64,000 nucleotides of DNA from Acinetobacter geminorum (GTDB lineage Bacteria; Pseudomonadota; Gammaproteobacteria; Pseudomonadales; Moraxellaceae). Each line of letters starts with the position of its first letter. Position 1 is the stretch's first letter. The position numbers and the translations under genes are program-made. The notes beneath the pieces were generated by a model that saw only the letters and a list, made by a program, of their open reading frames with translations, was not told the origin of the DNA and did no database searches. The stretch spans positions 10,779 to 74,778 of the forward strand of contig NZ_JABELE010000017.1 in NCBI RefSeq assembly GCF_013009345.1. Reading direction: 5' to 3'. Below, piece by piece: positions 51,536-60,125 of this stretch.

Positions 51536-51967
51536 ATGAAAACGCTTACGATCGCTTCTATTTTTTCTAATTTTGATTTCTATCAACACAATTATCTGAA
51601 TATCTTAAATCAATCAGAATCTTATTACACACCCGTAGAAAGTGCATGGATTAATACTTATCCTTTCAAAAAGCAGAATTTGTATTTAGGCGATTTATTG
51701 CAGCTTTGGTTTAGCTCTAAATGGAATGTGCATAATTCACTTAAGATTTTAAAAAGCTCGAAACTACTAAACTCCTCTGAATCTTTATATATTTTCCAAT
51801 TAGAAGGTGAGTTATTGCTGGGTAAAAATAAAGTTTTAGCTTGGTCTGTAGAGCATCAAGAAATTATAGAGCTCCAACTTAAAAATATTTGGGCGCCGTA
51901 TGTGATTGCACAAACTTGTAAACGTCCAGATAATTCAGGTGATTCAATAAAAAAGGCAGCGGTTTAA
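51536..51967 (+). CDS. hypothetical soluble protein
   Basis: 143 residues, no signal peptide, no membrane helix, no recognised motif. The sequence has many aromatic and Asn residues near the start (NFDFYQHNYLNIL) and a segment AWINTYPFKKQNLYLGDLLQLWF. Composition is AT-rich. The frame is open for 51 bases before the chosen ATG, but that ATG follows GGAGATAAG. It lies between tRNA-Asn and a convergent thioesterase gene, 15 bp from it, and no terminator separates them. Confidence 0.7.
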   Translation: MKTLTIASIFSNFDFYQHNYLNILNQSESYYTPVESAWINTYPFKKQNLYLGDLLQLWFSSKWNVHNSLKILKSSKLLNSSESLYIFQLEGELLLGKNKVLAWSVEHQEIIELQLKNIWAPYVIAQTCKRPDNSGDSIKKAAV

Positions 51968-51982
51968 GGCTGCCTTTAATCA

Positions 51983-52420
51983 TTATGGGCGAATAATCAT
52001 GCAGGTTGCTGTTGCATAGGCATACAGTTTGCCTTCCTCATCAATGATCTTTCCTTCAGAAATACCTAAATTTTTACTTAAATTAATAACTTTGCCTGTT
52101 GCAATTAAAGCCTGATTTTGGGGAATAGGGCGGCACATTTTTACGTTAAGGTCGATTGTGCCGTAACCTACACCCGCAGGTAACATCGTATGTACTGCAC
52201 AGCCAGTCACTGAATCTAGGACTGTAGCAGCAAAACCGCCATGTACTCCACCGAGTGGATTTAGATGGTTTTGATCTGCTTGGGCTTTAAAAGTAACAGA
52301 TCCTTCCGAAATTTCAGTAGGTTGCATAGGTATGGTTTTACTAATACTTGCAGGTGGAATATGGCCTTCTATCATAGCTTGTAAAAATTCTAGACCAGTC
52401 ATTTCCATCGGATTTTTCAT
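51983..52420 (-). CDS. PaaI-family hotdog thioesterase
   Basis: 145 residues. The hotdog helix region reads NHLNPLGGVHGGFAATVLDSVTGCAVHTML, with the conserved HGG and Asp of the PaaI family, followed by GTIDLNVKMCRPIP. It hydrolyses small or aromatic acyl-CoA esters; substrate unknown. The ATG has AAGGA-type sequence upstream. It is convergent with the hypothetical gene before it and isolated otherwise. It differs from the PaaI-type protein near 38 kb in sequence. Confidence 0.85.
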   Translation of the reverse strand: MKNPMEMTGLEFLQAMIEGHIPPASISKTIPMQPTEISEGSVTFKAQADQNHLNPLGGVHGGFAATVLDSVTGCAVHTMLPAGVGYGTIDLNVKMCRPIPQNQALIATGKVINLSKNLGISEGKIIDEEGKLYAYATATCMIIRP

Positions 52421-52607
52421 TTTTTGAGTCCTTAAATCAATAAAGTTCTAAAATGGAACTTGATGTTAAGTTAGGCGTTAAAACTTCTATTGTCAAGTTA
52501 ACAAATACAAGAAATATGGGCCACTTTATAGTTTATAAACTTGTAAATTTTGGTTGAGCAGAATATTTTATAACTCTAAAAATATAAATTTAGTATGGAA
52601 AATAATA

Positions 52608-53018
52608 ATGAATGGTCAATGTTTGTGTGGAGAAACAACTTTTGAAGTTGAATTAAAAAATCATGATGTACATGTTTGTCATTGTTCAATGTGTCGTCGA
52701 CAAACGAGTGGTGTCATTATGACGATTGATGTTGTCAAAGGTAGTCTTAAGTTTAATCAGCAAAAACATCTGAGTATCTTTAACTCTTCTGAATGGGGTG
52801 AAAGAGGTTTTTGTAATGCTTGTGGAACAACAATTTTTTGGAGAACAAAAGATCAAAGTTACTGCAATATCAATGCATTTTCTTTAGATGAACCAGTAAA
52901 AGACTTGAAGCTGGATATAGAAATTTTTATTGATTCAAAGCCTGATTTTTATAATTTTCAAAATGATACAAAGAAATTGACCGAGGCTGAGGTTGCCGCT
53001 TTATTTAACTTAGAATAA
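52608..53018 (+). CDS. GFA-family zinc protein
   Basis: 136 residues. The sequence matches the glutathione-dependent formaldehyde-activating (GFA/CENP-V) fold, with zinc ligands CLCGETTFEVE, VCHCSMCRRQTSG and FCNACGTTIFWR. The fold in Paracoccus Gfa was proposed to help glutathione and formaldehyde react; most members have no proven role. The frame extends upstream to a TTG, but the ATG at 52608 fits the family start NGQCLCGE. Composition is AT-rich. A shared bidirectional terminator lies between it and aspC. Confidence 0.85.
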   Translation: MNGQCLCGETTFEVELKNHDVHVCHCSMCRRQTSGVIMTIDVVKGSLKFNQQKHLSIFNSSEWGERGFCNACGTTIFWRTKDQSYCNINAFSLDEPVKDLKLDIEIFIDSKPDFYNFQNDTKKLTEAEVAALFNLE

Positions 53019-53030
53019 TTTTAATTATAA

Positions 53031-53058
53031 AAAAAGGCCTCAACTTTGAGGCCTTTTT
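53031..53058. terminator. bidirectional terminator between GFA gene and aspC
   Basis: AAAAAGGCCTCA and TGAGGCCTTTTT form a perfect 12-bp stem with loop ACTT. Confidence 0.92.
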
Positions 53059-53070
53059 TATATTTTTAAA

Positions 53071-54306
53071 TTATTTGGCAGCTTTTTCAGCTTCGATTGA
53101 TGCAATCGCAGCATCAACACCTTCGATTGATTCAGCAGCTTTTTTGATACGTGCTAATGCATCAACAAGTACTTCGTCCGCAGTTGCATATGAAATACGC
53201 ATAAAACCGCCTAAACCAAATGCATCACCAGGAACAACTGCTACGCCAGTTTCTTCAAGTAACCATTCAGAAAATTCTGTGCAAGACTTTAAGCCTTTTG
53301 CACGAATAAGAGGACGAATGTTTGCATAAGCGTAGAATGCGCCATCAGCAGGTAAGCAAGAGATCCCCTTGATGTCGTTTAAGCCGTTTACAACTAAGTC
53401 ATGACGACGTTTAAACGCTTCAATCATTGGTTCTAAAACATCTTGTGGACCATTCAATGCAGCTTCAGCAGCAACTTGTGAAATAGAAGTTGGGTTAGAA
53501 GTTGACTGTGATTGGATCTTTTTCATTGCACCAATGATTTTTGCTGGACCGGCTGCATAGCCAATACGCCAACCTGTCATTGCATATGCTTTAGAAACAC
53601 CGTTTAAAACAATTGTGCGGTCATATAAATCTGGAGCAACAGTTGCGATATTGTAGAACTCGTCTTCCCAACGAATCGGTTCATACATATCGTCAGATGC
53701 AACAAATACTTGTGGATGACGACGTAAAACTTCAGCTAAAGCTTCTAATTCAGCTTTGCTATAAATCATGCCTGTTGGGTTAGATGGGCTGTTTAATACT
53801 ACTAAACGAGTGTTAGGTGTAATAGCAGCTTCTAATTGTTCAGGAGTGATTTTGAAGCGTTGATCTTCACCACATTTCACAATGACTGGAGTACCTTCAG
53901 CAATAATGACCATATCTGGATAGCTTACCCAGAAAGGTGCTGGAATGATAACTTCATCGCCTTTGTTTAATAGAGCAAGTGCCAAGTTAAAGAAACTTTG
54001 CTTACCACCACATGAAACCAAAATCTGGTTTGCTTGATAATCAAGATTATTATCACGCTTCAATTTAGCAATAATTGCTTTTTTTAACCCAGGAGTACCA
54101 TCTACAGCCGTATATTTGGTGAAACCATTATTAATCGCTTCAATTGCAGCATCTTTGATGTGTTGAGGGGTATCAAAATCTGGCTCGCCAGCACCTAAAC
54201 CAATCACGTTCTTGCCAGCAGCTTTAAGTTCAGCAGCTTTGTTAGTTACAGCAAGTGTAGGGGACGGTTTGATAGCATTGACACGATCAGAAAGACGTAC
54301 GTCCAC
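53071..54306 (-). CDS. aspC: class I aspartate aminotransferase
   Basis: 411 residues of the type I-beta aspartate aminotransferase group. PLP-dependent; converts aspartate and 2-oxoglutarate to oxaloacetate and glutamate, or a related pair. The PLP lysine is in NGVSKAYAMTGWRIGY, with VLNSPSNPTG for the cofactor pocket and the terminal Arg in FMRISYA. The start is GTG after AGAGGAA. A C-terminal tail (ASIEAEKAAK) is Ala/Glu-rich. It is a single gene with a shared terminator. Confidence 0.92.
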   Translation of the reverse strand: MDVRLSDRVNAIKPSPTLAVTNKAAELKAAGKNVIGLGAGEPDFDTPQHIKDAAIEAINNGFTKYTAVDGTPGLKKAIIAKLKRDNNLDYQANQILVSCGGKQSFFNLALALLNKGDEVIIPAPFWVSYPDMVIIAEGTPVIVKCGEDQRFKITPEQLEAAITPNTRLVVLNSPSNPTGMIYSKAELEALAEVLRRHPQVFVASDDMYEPIRWEDEFYNIATVAPDLYDRTIVLNGVSKAYAMTGWRIGYAAGPAKIIGAMKKIQSQSTSNPTSISQVAAEAALNGPQDVLEPMIEAFKRRHDLVVNGLNDIKGISCLPADGAFYAYANIRPLIRAKGLKSCTEFSEWLLEETGVAVVPGDAFGLGGFMRISYATADEVLVDALARIKKAAESIEGVDAAIASIEAEKAAK

Positions 54307-54453
54307 GGCAATATTCCTCTTATGGGATTAAAAAATAAAAAGCATACTATCTTATCGCAAAAATTAAGCAATTTGCGGATACGGGTATGTTTAGATGTAA
54401 AAAAGTTTAATTTAAGAAGGTTCTTGTTGCTGTTTTACTCAATTGAAGCTTTT

Positions 54454-54484
54454 TTGAAAAGAAATGATAAAAATCATTTATAAT
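54454..54484 (+). promoter_or_regulatory. promoter with internal inverted repeat, small basic protein gene
   Basis: TATAAT at 54479-54484 lies 19 bp after TTGAAA at 54454-54459. AAATGAT-aaaa-ATCATTT (54462-54479) fills the spacer. A repressor bound there would block polymerase. The repeat arms resemble a Fur half-site but the 4-bp spacing does not fit a standard Fur box. Confidence 0.45.
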
Positions 54485-54514
54485 AGACCGCAATCGAAAT
54501 TTCGAGAATGAATC

Positions 54515-54694
54515 ATGACTGAGCAACAGCCAAAACAGAAAAAGGCTTTGGTGAAATTGCCATTTCCAATGCCGAATGAAAGTAATCAAGCAGATGATGC
54601 GGTCCACAATCAAGTGCGTCCAAAACCAGAGCAATACGCGGATAGAACATGGATGCCTCCACGTGGTACCCGTCGTTCTATGGGAAAACGCTAA
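54515..54694 (+). CDS. small basic protein (59 aa)
   Basis: A 59-residue frame with ATG preceded by GAGAATG and a promoter with a perfect -10. The protein is soluble, Pro- and Gln-rich at the start (MTEQQPKQKKALVKLPFPMP), and ends in a basic stretch (WMPPRGTRRSMGKR). It has a terminator 9 bp downstream, so it is a complete stand-alone unit. No family is recognised. The basic tail suggests RNA, DNA or ribosome contact, which is inference only. Confidence 0.65.
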   Translation: MTEQQPKQKKALVKLPFPMPNESNQADDAVHNQVRPKPEQYADRTWMPPRGTRRSMGKR

Positions 54695-54702
54695 TTTTGA
54701 AA

Positions 54703-54727
54703 AACAGGCAATATGCCTGTTTTTTTA
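54703..54727. terminator. terminator between small basic gene and GGDEF gene
   Basis: AACAGGCA-ATA-TGCCTGTT followed by TTTTT; the A-run on the left may let it serve the minus strand as well. Confidence 0.85.
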
Positions 54728-56164
54728 TTGATTAAATAAAATTTCTTGATAATAACTTTTTTTCTTTTGATACATGTGATGGTCTGCTCGTTTTAGCATG
54801 TCCTCAATTTGTTCATTTGTTTGAGTGGTTGCATGTCCAATCGCAATACTAACTGGATGGCTTGAATAATATTGATTGTCGATATTAAAAAGCTCTTGAA
54901 TCGTTTGAAGCATAATTTGAACGTTCGCTTCATCTGCACCTGGCATTAAGATCACGAACTCATCACCACCGATTCTAGATGCGGTATACGCTGTATTCGA
55001 AATAGCCTGACTTAAAATATTTCCAACACGGCGTAATAAACCATCTCCAATATCATGCCCAAACTGGTCATTTGTTTCTTTTAGACCATTCATATCTAAA
55101 AAAATTGAAGAAACAGGACGAATAATACTTCGGTTTAAACGATTTAGTTCCTCTGTAAAAAAAGCACGGTTATATAGTTTGGTCAGGACGTCGTGTTGCC
55201 CTAAATATTCAAGGTAGTTTTCCGCTTTTTTTCGTGCAGTAATATCTGTTAGTGCAACTTGTACCAGCCCCCAAGTATCTTCATATCCGGGAAAAACGGT
55301 AAATTGAAGCAACACATTTCTTATTTGGCCATCTAAAGCGTAGTTAACAGCCTCACGTTTATGATGGATATTCCCTTGCCACAATTCGATGAGTTGCTCC
55401 CGAAAGGTCTCAATCATTTCTTCAGCAAAAATCTTATGTGTATTTCTTAAAAGTGTGGATTTATCAGGAGCTTTAAACAAATCCATTGTGGCCTGATTAA
55501 CATCTAAAATTAAAATATCTTCTATACATTGGCGCACAAATTCAGGATGAACATCTAGAAAAGTTCTGAAATCTTCAATTCCTAATAGCCTAAGTTGATC
55601 AATTCTATTTTTTATACGGCTGAAATCCTCAACCCACAACGAAGTAGGCGAGTAGATAAACATAGACTCAGCTAAGCGACGATTTTTTTCTTCCTGACGC
55701 AGTGCATTTTGATAAGGGGTAATATCTTCTGTAGTAATTAATACACGTTCAAAGGTAGATTCAGAACCAGGTAAAATGGAACCTCTTAACTGAACATCAA
55801 TACGTTTGCCTGATAAGGTGTAATTCACAGTAGTGCTTGAAAAATGGGTTTTACCATTCCATAACTCTTCAAGCTCATAAATATGTGATTCGAACATTTC
55901 CTTTTTAAAAATAAGATTCAAATTCGAATATAGTTCTTCGTGTGTTGTTGCTTCAAAAAGTTCTAAAGTTTTTTGATTAACGCGAATAATTTTAATTTTA
56001 TGAGCACATTCGATAACTAAATGTTTATTTTGATTTAAAAATTCGTGGAGGTTTTCAATACCTTGATTTCTCCATAAATTAAACTGTTGTTTAACTTCAC
56101 TGAAATCCTCAATCCACATTGGTATGGGGCTAAGGTCAAAAATCGAAGAATCTAAAGTTTCCAT
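54725..56164 (-). CDS. tandem-PAS diguanylate cyclase
   Basis: 479 residues, soluble. Two PAS-like sensor modules are near-copies of each other with a period of 160 residues (11-150 and 171-310): SPIPMWIEDFS is matched by SPTSLWVEDFS, and RVNQKTLELFEA by DVNQATMDLFKA. The GGDEF domain (about 320-479) has FLDMNGLKETNDQFGHDIGD and the catalytic IGGDEF at 398-403. The expected inhibitory RxxD site before it is absent, so product inhibition is unlikely. No EAL domain follows. It should make cyclic di-GMP in response to an internal signal. Confidence 0.9.
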   Translation of the reverse strand: METLDSSIFDLSPIPMWIEDFSEVKQQFNLWRNQGIENLHEFLNQNKHLVIECAHKIKIIRVNQKTLELFEATTHEELYSNLNLIFKKEMFESHIYELEELWNGKTHFSSTTVNYTLSGKRIDVQLRGSILPGSESTFERVLITTEDITPYQNALRQEEKNRRLAESMFIYSPTSLWVEDFSRIKNRIDQLRLLGIEDFRTFLDVHPEFVRQCIEDILILDVNQATMDLFKAPDKSTLLRNTHKIFAEEMIETFREQLIELWQGNIHHKREAVNYALDGQIRNVLLQFTVFPGYEDTWGLVQVALTDITARKKAENYLEYLGQHDVLTKLYNRAFFTEELNRLNRSIIRPVSSIFLDMNGLKETNDQFGHDIGDGLLRRVGNILSQAISNTAYTASRIGGDEFVILMPGADEANVQIMLQTIQELFNIDNQYYSSHPVSIAIGHATTQTNEQIEDMLKRADHHMYQKKKSYYQEILFNQ

Positions 56165-56338
56165 ATGTTTCTTTAAGTATTCAGTTTGCCTTAAAGTATA
56201 ATGAGAAAAATTAAGATTTGGGAGGATAAAGAGTTAAATATATTAGAATAATTAAAAATAAAAGGATTAAATGTAAGTAAAAATAAAATAGTGAGAAAGC
56301 AGAGATTATCTGCTTAGCTCATAAATTTATAAGAAAAC

Positions 56339-57130
56339 TTAACGATTAATAGGGTGATCAATATTTTTTTCACCACGCCATAATTTGATAAAATCTTGCT
56401 CATCAAAATCATAAAGCTCCATCAGTGCAACAACAGCACTTACAAAAATCATGGCACCTTCAGAGTTTCCATGAAGATTGAAAATTTTACCGTTCAGCTT
56501 CCCTAAAATATCACTAAGCTCATGATCACGGCCTCGTCCATAACGATCTCGTGGATATAACTCTTCATTTAAAACAATAAGTGCTATCGCTTTTTCAGCA
56601 TCTGATAAATCAGTTTTATCTAAAGCTTCTTCAAAAGATTCACTGCCATGATTAAAGTAAAAAATAACTTCATCATTAATGAAACTTTGTACCATCTTTT
56701 GAGTCAAAGTCGGAAATTGAGATACCGCATTATCTTCCACGTAGGGTTTAAATGATTCCGGAAAAATAACGTTGTGATGAATCCCTCTAAAAAGAGGAGC
56801 GATTTCGGAAACTTTATAACCAGCAATGCCACAACCTAATGCCGTGACAAAATATTTCATTTTAGGATGATTTTTTGCATAAATTTTGAAGTCTTCAACA
56901 TAATGCTCAATTTGTGAAAGAGGCATTTGTTGAATATGTTCATTTAAAGTTGGAATTGCAAAGCTTTGGCCTGCCCAGCCACGACCTACACCTTCAACTG
57001 CTCCGAAGTGCTGACTTGCAACACGTGCTGCACCACTACTGTGTTGTCCAGCAAGATTACTTCCAAATACAAAAACTGTATCTTCGGGAAGTTCAGTTAC
57101 AATACTTTCATCATGATATTGATAGGTCAT
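56339..57130 (-). CDS. two-part protein with macro-like N-terminal region
   Basis: 263 residues, soluble, no signal peptide. The first half (about 15-130) has VFVFGSNLAGQHSSGAARV, FGAVEGVGRGWAGQSFAIPT and FVTALGCGIAGYKVSEIAPLF. This matches a group of hypothetical proteins that I associate with macro (ADP-ribose-binding) folds by their Gly-rich loops, from memory. The second half (about 150-263) has no recognised motif and includes LYPRDRYGRGRDHELSDILGKLNGKIFNLHGNSEG. It is a single gene between the diguanylate cyclase and uvrB. No function can be assigned. Confidence 0.6.
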   Translation of the reverse strand: MTYQYHDESIVTELPEDTVFVFGSNLAGQHSSGAARVASQHFGAVEGVGRGWAGQSFAIPTLNEHIQQMPLSQIEHYVEDFKIYAKNHPKMKYFVTALGCGIAGYKVSEIAPLFRGIHHNVIFPESFKPYVEDNAVSQFPTLTQKMVQSFINDEVIFYFNHGSESFEEALDKTDLSDAEKAIALIVLNEELYPRDRYGRGRDHELSDILGKLNGKIFNLHGNSEGAMIFVSAVVALMELYDFDEQDFIKLWRGEKNIDHPINR

Positions 57131-57309
57131 GGTTATACTTTTTGTTTAATGGTTAGCTTCATGTTGCAACCGATTAGGGTATTGGTCAAGTGTTAAGATG
57201 CTTAATCTTTTACATTGAATTTCCAGCTCAATTTAGACTTTAAATTAAGAGAAAAATCCCCATTAAAAGGGGAGACGTTAAATTCAATTTTTCATAAAGA
57301 GAGATAACT

Positions 57310-59331
57310 TTGAACGAAAATCAACCTTTTGATTTGGTCACTCATTATCAGCCAGCAGGTGATCAGCCACAGGCCATTGAAAAGCTGGTAAATGGTATCG
57401 AGCATGGTTTTCGTAATCAGTTATTACTTGGTGTAACTGGCTCGGGTAAAACCTATACCATGGCAAATGTGATTGCTCAAACACAGCGACCTACAATTGT
57501 GATGGCCCATAACAAAACTTTGGCTGCCCAGCTTTATGGCGAATTTAAAGCGTTCTTCCCTAATAATGCGGTTGAGTATTTCGTAAGTTATTATGATTAC
57601 TATCAACCCGAGGCTTACGTTCCATCCTCAGATACTTTTATCGAAAAAGATGCAGCCATTAACGATCACATTGACCAGATGCGGCTATCGGCAACACGCG
57701 CTTTATTAGAGCGTCGTGATGCAATTATTGTGGCATCGGTTTCTGCAATATATGGTTTGGGTGATCCAAATGCTTATATGCAAATGTTACTGCATGTGGT
57801 TGAGGGCGACCGCGTAAGTCGTGATGAAATTATCCGCCGTTTGGTTGAAATGCAATATACGCGTAATGAACTTGAGTTCTTACGTGGTACATATCGAATT
57901 CGCGGCGAAATTATTGATATTTTCCCTGCCGAATCTGATCAACACGCGATTCGTATTGAACTATTTGATGACGAGGTCGATTCGATCCGTTGGTTTGACT
58001 CGCTAACGGGTAAAATGGTCCGTAAAGTTCCACGTGTTACGATTTATCCAAAAAGCCACTATGTAACGCCGAAAGATCATCTGACTCGTGCCATTGATAC
58101 GATTAAAGATGAATTACAAGATCAACTTAAGTTCTTCCGTGAACATGACAAATTGCTGGAAGCCCAGCGTATTGAGCAGCGTACCCGTTATGATTTAGAG
58201 ATGATGCAACAGTTGGGTTATACCAATGGTATCGAAAACTACTCACGTCATTTATCGGGTCGTCCAGCTGGTGAAGCACCTCCAACTTTATTTGATTATG
58301 TACCTGAAGATGCGTTGTTAATTATTGATGAATCACACGTTACTGTTCCTCAAATTGGGGCGATGTATAAAGGTGACCGATCACGTAAAGAAAATTTAGT
58401 GAATTACGGGTTCCGTTTACCAAGCGCACTTGATAATCGACCAATGAAATTTGAAGAGTGGGAGCGCATTGTACCGACGACCATTTTTGTCAGTGCGACG
58501 CCAGCAAAATATGAGTTAGATAAGTCTGACCAAGTGGTTGAACAGGTGGTACGCCCAACAGGACTAATTGATCCTGAAATTGAAGTTCGCCCTGTATTAA
58601 CTCAAGTTGATGATGTTCTTTCTGAAATTAATATTCGTAAGAACCTAAATGAACGTGTGTTGGTGACTACTTTAACAAAGCGTATGGCAGAAGATCTGAC
58701 CTCTTACTTAAAAGAATATGGGGTTAAAGTCGCTTATTTACACTCGGATATTGATACGGTTGAACGTGTCAAAATTATTCATGAGTTACGTACAGGTGTG
58801 TTCGACGTTTTAGTCGGTATTAACTTGCTGCGTGAAGGTCTCGATATGCCAGAAGTTTCTTTAGTTGCTATTTTGGATGCAGATAAAGAAGGTTTTTTAC
58901 GTTCGGAACGTTCACTTATTCAAACGATTGGCCGTGCTGCGCGTAACGTAAAAGGTAAAGCAATTTTATATGCTGACCGAATTACTGATTCTATGCAAAA
59001 AGCAATAGATGAGACTGAGCGCCGTAGAGCGAAACAAATCGAGTTCAACGAGTTACATGGTATTACGCCACGTAGTGCCGTTCGTCAGGTCATCAAAGAA
59101 ATTGATTCAGGTGAAGTGCTTTCAGATGATGAAATTGATGAGAAAGTACTTGAACAAGCACAAGCTTTGAGTGCCGATGAAAGACATATTCTCTCAGATC
59201 CAAAATTGTTTAGTAAGCATATTACTAAGCTTGAAAAAGAGATGTTGAAAGCCTCGAAAGATTTACAGTTTGAACAAGCAGCACGGATACGTGATGAAAT
59301 CATTCGACTGAAAGCGCAAATGTTGCAATAA
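57310..59331 (+). CDS. uvrB: excinuclease ABC subunit B
   Basis: 673 residues. The damage-verifying helicase-like subunit of nucleotide excision repair, working with UvrA and UvrC. Walker A is LGVTGSGKTYTM, the damage-probing beta-hairpin region includes SYYDYYQPEAYVPSSDTFIEKDA, the DEAD-like box is LLIIDESHVT, and motif VI is IQTIGRAARN. The C-terminal UVR motif (about 630-668) contacts UvrC. The start is TTG, preceded by AAGAGAGA. Upstream is a CCCC-ATTAAAA-GGGG hairpin at about 57258-57275. No LexA box is evident, as expected for this genus. Confidence 0.96.
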   Translation: MNENQPFDLVTHYQPAGDQPQAIEKLVNGIEHGFRNQLLLGVTGSGKTYTMANVIAQTQRPTIVMAHNKTLAAQLYGEFKAFFPNNAVEYFVSYYDYYQPEAYVPSSDTFIEKDAAINDHIDQMRLSATRALLERRDAIIVASVSAIYGLGDPNAYMQMLLHVVEGDRVSRDEIIRRLVEMQYTRNELEFLRGTYRIRGEIIDIFPAESDQHAIRIELFDDEVDSIRWFDSLTGKMVRKVPRVTIYPKSHYVTPKDHLTRAIDTIKDELQDQLKFFREHDKLLEAQRIEQRTRYDLEMMQQLGYTNGIENYSRHLSGRPAGEAPPTLFDYVPEDALLIIDESHVTVPQIGAMYKGDRSRKENLVNYGFRLPSALDNRPMKFEEWERIVPTTIFVSATPAKYELDKSDQVVEQVVRPTGLIDPEIEVRPVLTQVDDVLSEINIRKNLNERVLVTTLTKRMAEDLTSYLKEYGVKVAYLHSDIDTVERVKIIHELRTGVFDVLVGINLLREGLDMPEVSLVAILDADKEGFLRSERSLIQTIGRAARNVKGKAILYADRITDSMQKAIDETERRRAKQIEFNELHGITPRSAVRQVIKEIDSGEVLSDDEIDEKVLEQAQALSADERHILSDPKLFSKHITKLEKEMLKASKDLQFEQAARIRDEIIRLKAQMLQ

Positions 59332-59424
59332 ACGCATACATAACGCTACATAATGTGTTTAAAAAACAAGCTACTGTAGATATTTGAGTTCTTTTGTATT
59401 CACAACTAATCGTTGAGGGCAACA

Positions 59425-60012
59425 ATGGCGTTTCGAAATAATGTTCCGCAAGCCAGTTGGCGTTTAGCTAAAATTGCTTTGGGCGGTGTCGTTTTGGCTG
59501 GTTTGGCTGTTGGAACCTACGTCTATGCCCAGCCAAAACCTTTACAAACTGTCTATAAAGTTGAACTGGACCGGTATTTAGGTGTTTGGTATGAAGTCGC
59601 TCGTAAGCCTACATTTTTTCAAAAAAAGTGTGCTTATAACGTATCTGCAACTTACACCTTAAACGAAAATGGAAATGTAGTGGTAGATAATCGCTGCTAC
59701 GACAATAGAAAACAATTACAGCAATCTATCGGGGAGGCCTTTGTGGTTAACCCGCCATATAACAGCAAATTGAAGGTAAGTTTTTTACCTGAAGCTGTAA
59801 GGTGGATTCCGGTAATTCGTGGGGATTACTGGATTTTAAAGTTAGATGAAGACTATCAGACTGTTTTGGTTGGGGAGCCTTCACGTAAATATCTGTGGGT
59901 GCTATCAAGAGACCCTCATCCAGAGCAAGAAGTAGTGGATGAATATTTAAATTATGCAAAAACATTAGGTTTTGATATCCGAGATGTTATCCGTACAGAA
60001 CATAAAGAATAG
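59425..60012 (+). CDS. membrane-anchored lipocalin
   Basis: 195 residues. One N-terminal hydrophobic segment (about 12-35) is followed by a Blc-type lipocalin barrel, with the signature YLGVWYEVARKPTFFQKKC near residues 50-70 and DYWILKLDEDYQTVLVGEP further on. Blc-type lipocalins bind lysophospholipids or fatty acids at the envelope. No lipobox Cys is present, so it is probably held by the hydrophobic segment, or secreted. A TTG 12 bases upstream is in frame, but the ATG at 59425 follows GAGGGCA. A terminator follows. Confidence 0.85.
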   Translation: MAFRNNVPQASWRLAKIALGGVVLAGLAVGTYVYAQPKPLQTVYKVELDRYLGVWYEVARKPTFFQKKCAYNVSATYTLNENGNVVVDNRCYDNRKQLQQSIGEAFVVNPPYNSKLKVSFLPEAVRWIPVIRGDYWILKLDEDYQTVLVGEPSRKYLWVLSRDPHPEQEVVDEYLNYAKTLGFDIRDVIRTEHKE

Positions 60013-60034
60013 TGGTATATGTTTGATTAAGAAG

Positions 60035-60062
60035 AAACCATGTTTTTACATGGTTTTTTCTT
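60035..60062 (+). terminator. terminator after the lipocalin gene
   Basis: AAACCATG and CATGGTTT form an 8-bp stem with loop TTTTTA, then TTTTTC and further T. Confidence 0.75.
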
Positions 60063-60125
60063 TTTTATGGTGGATAAATCAAGTATTGTAGTGAGTTGCT
60101 TTTACTAAAGTCTAAGAGGTTAATG

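Noticed and set aside
54461..54480. Fur box in front of the small basic protein gene
   Set aside because: The arms ATGAT/ATCAT resemble Fur half-sites but are separated by four bases, not the one of the standard site; kept only as an unassigned inverted repeat.
57258..57275. CCCC/GGGG hairpin before uvrB as a LexA operator or riboswitch
   Set aside because: Sequence does not match a LexA box and the stem is only four pairs; no control role can be supported.
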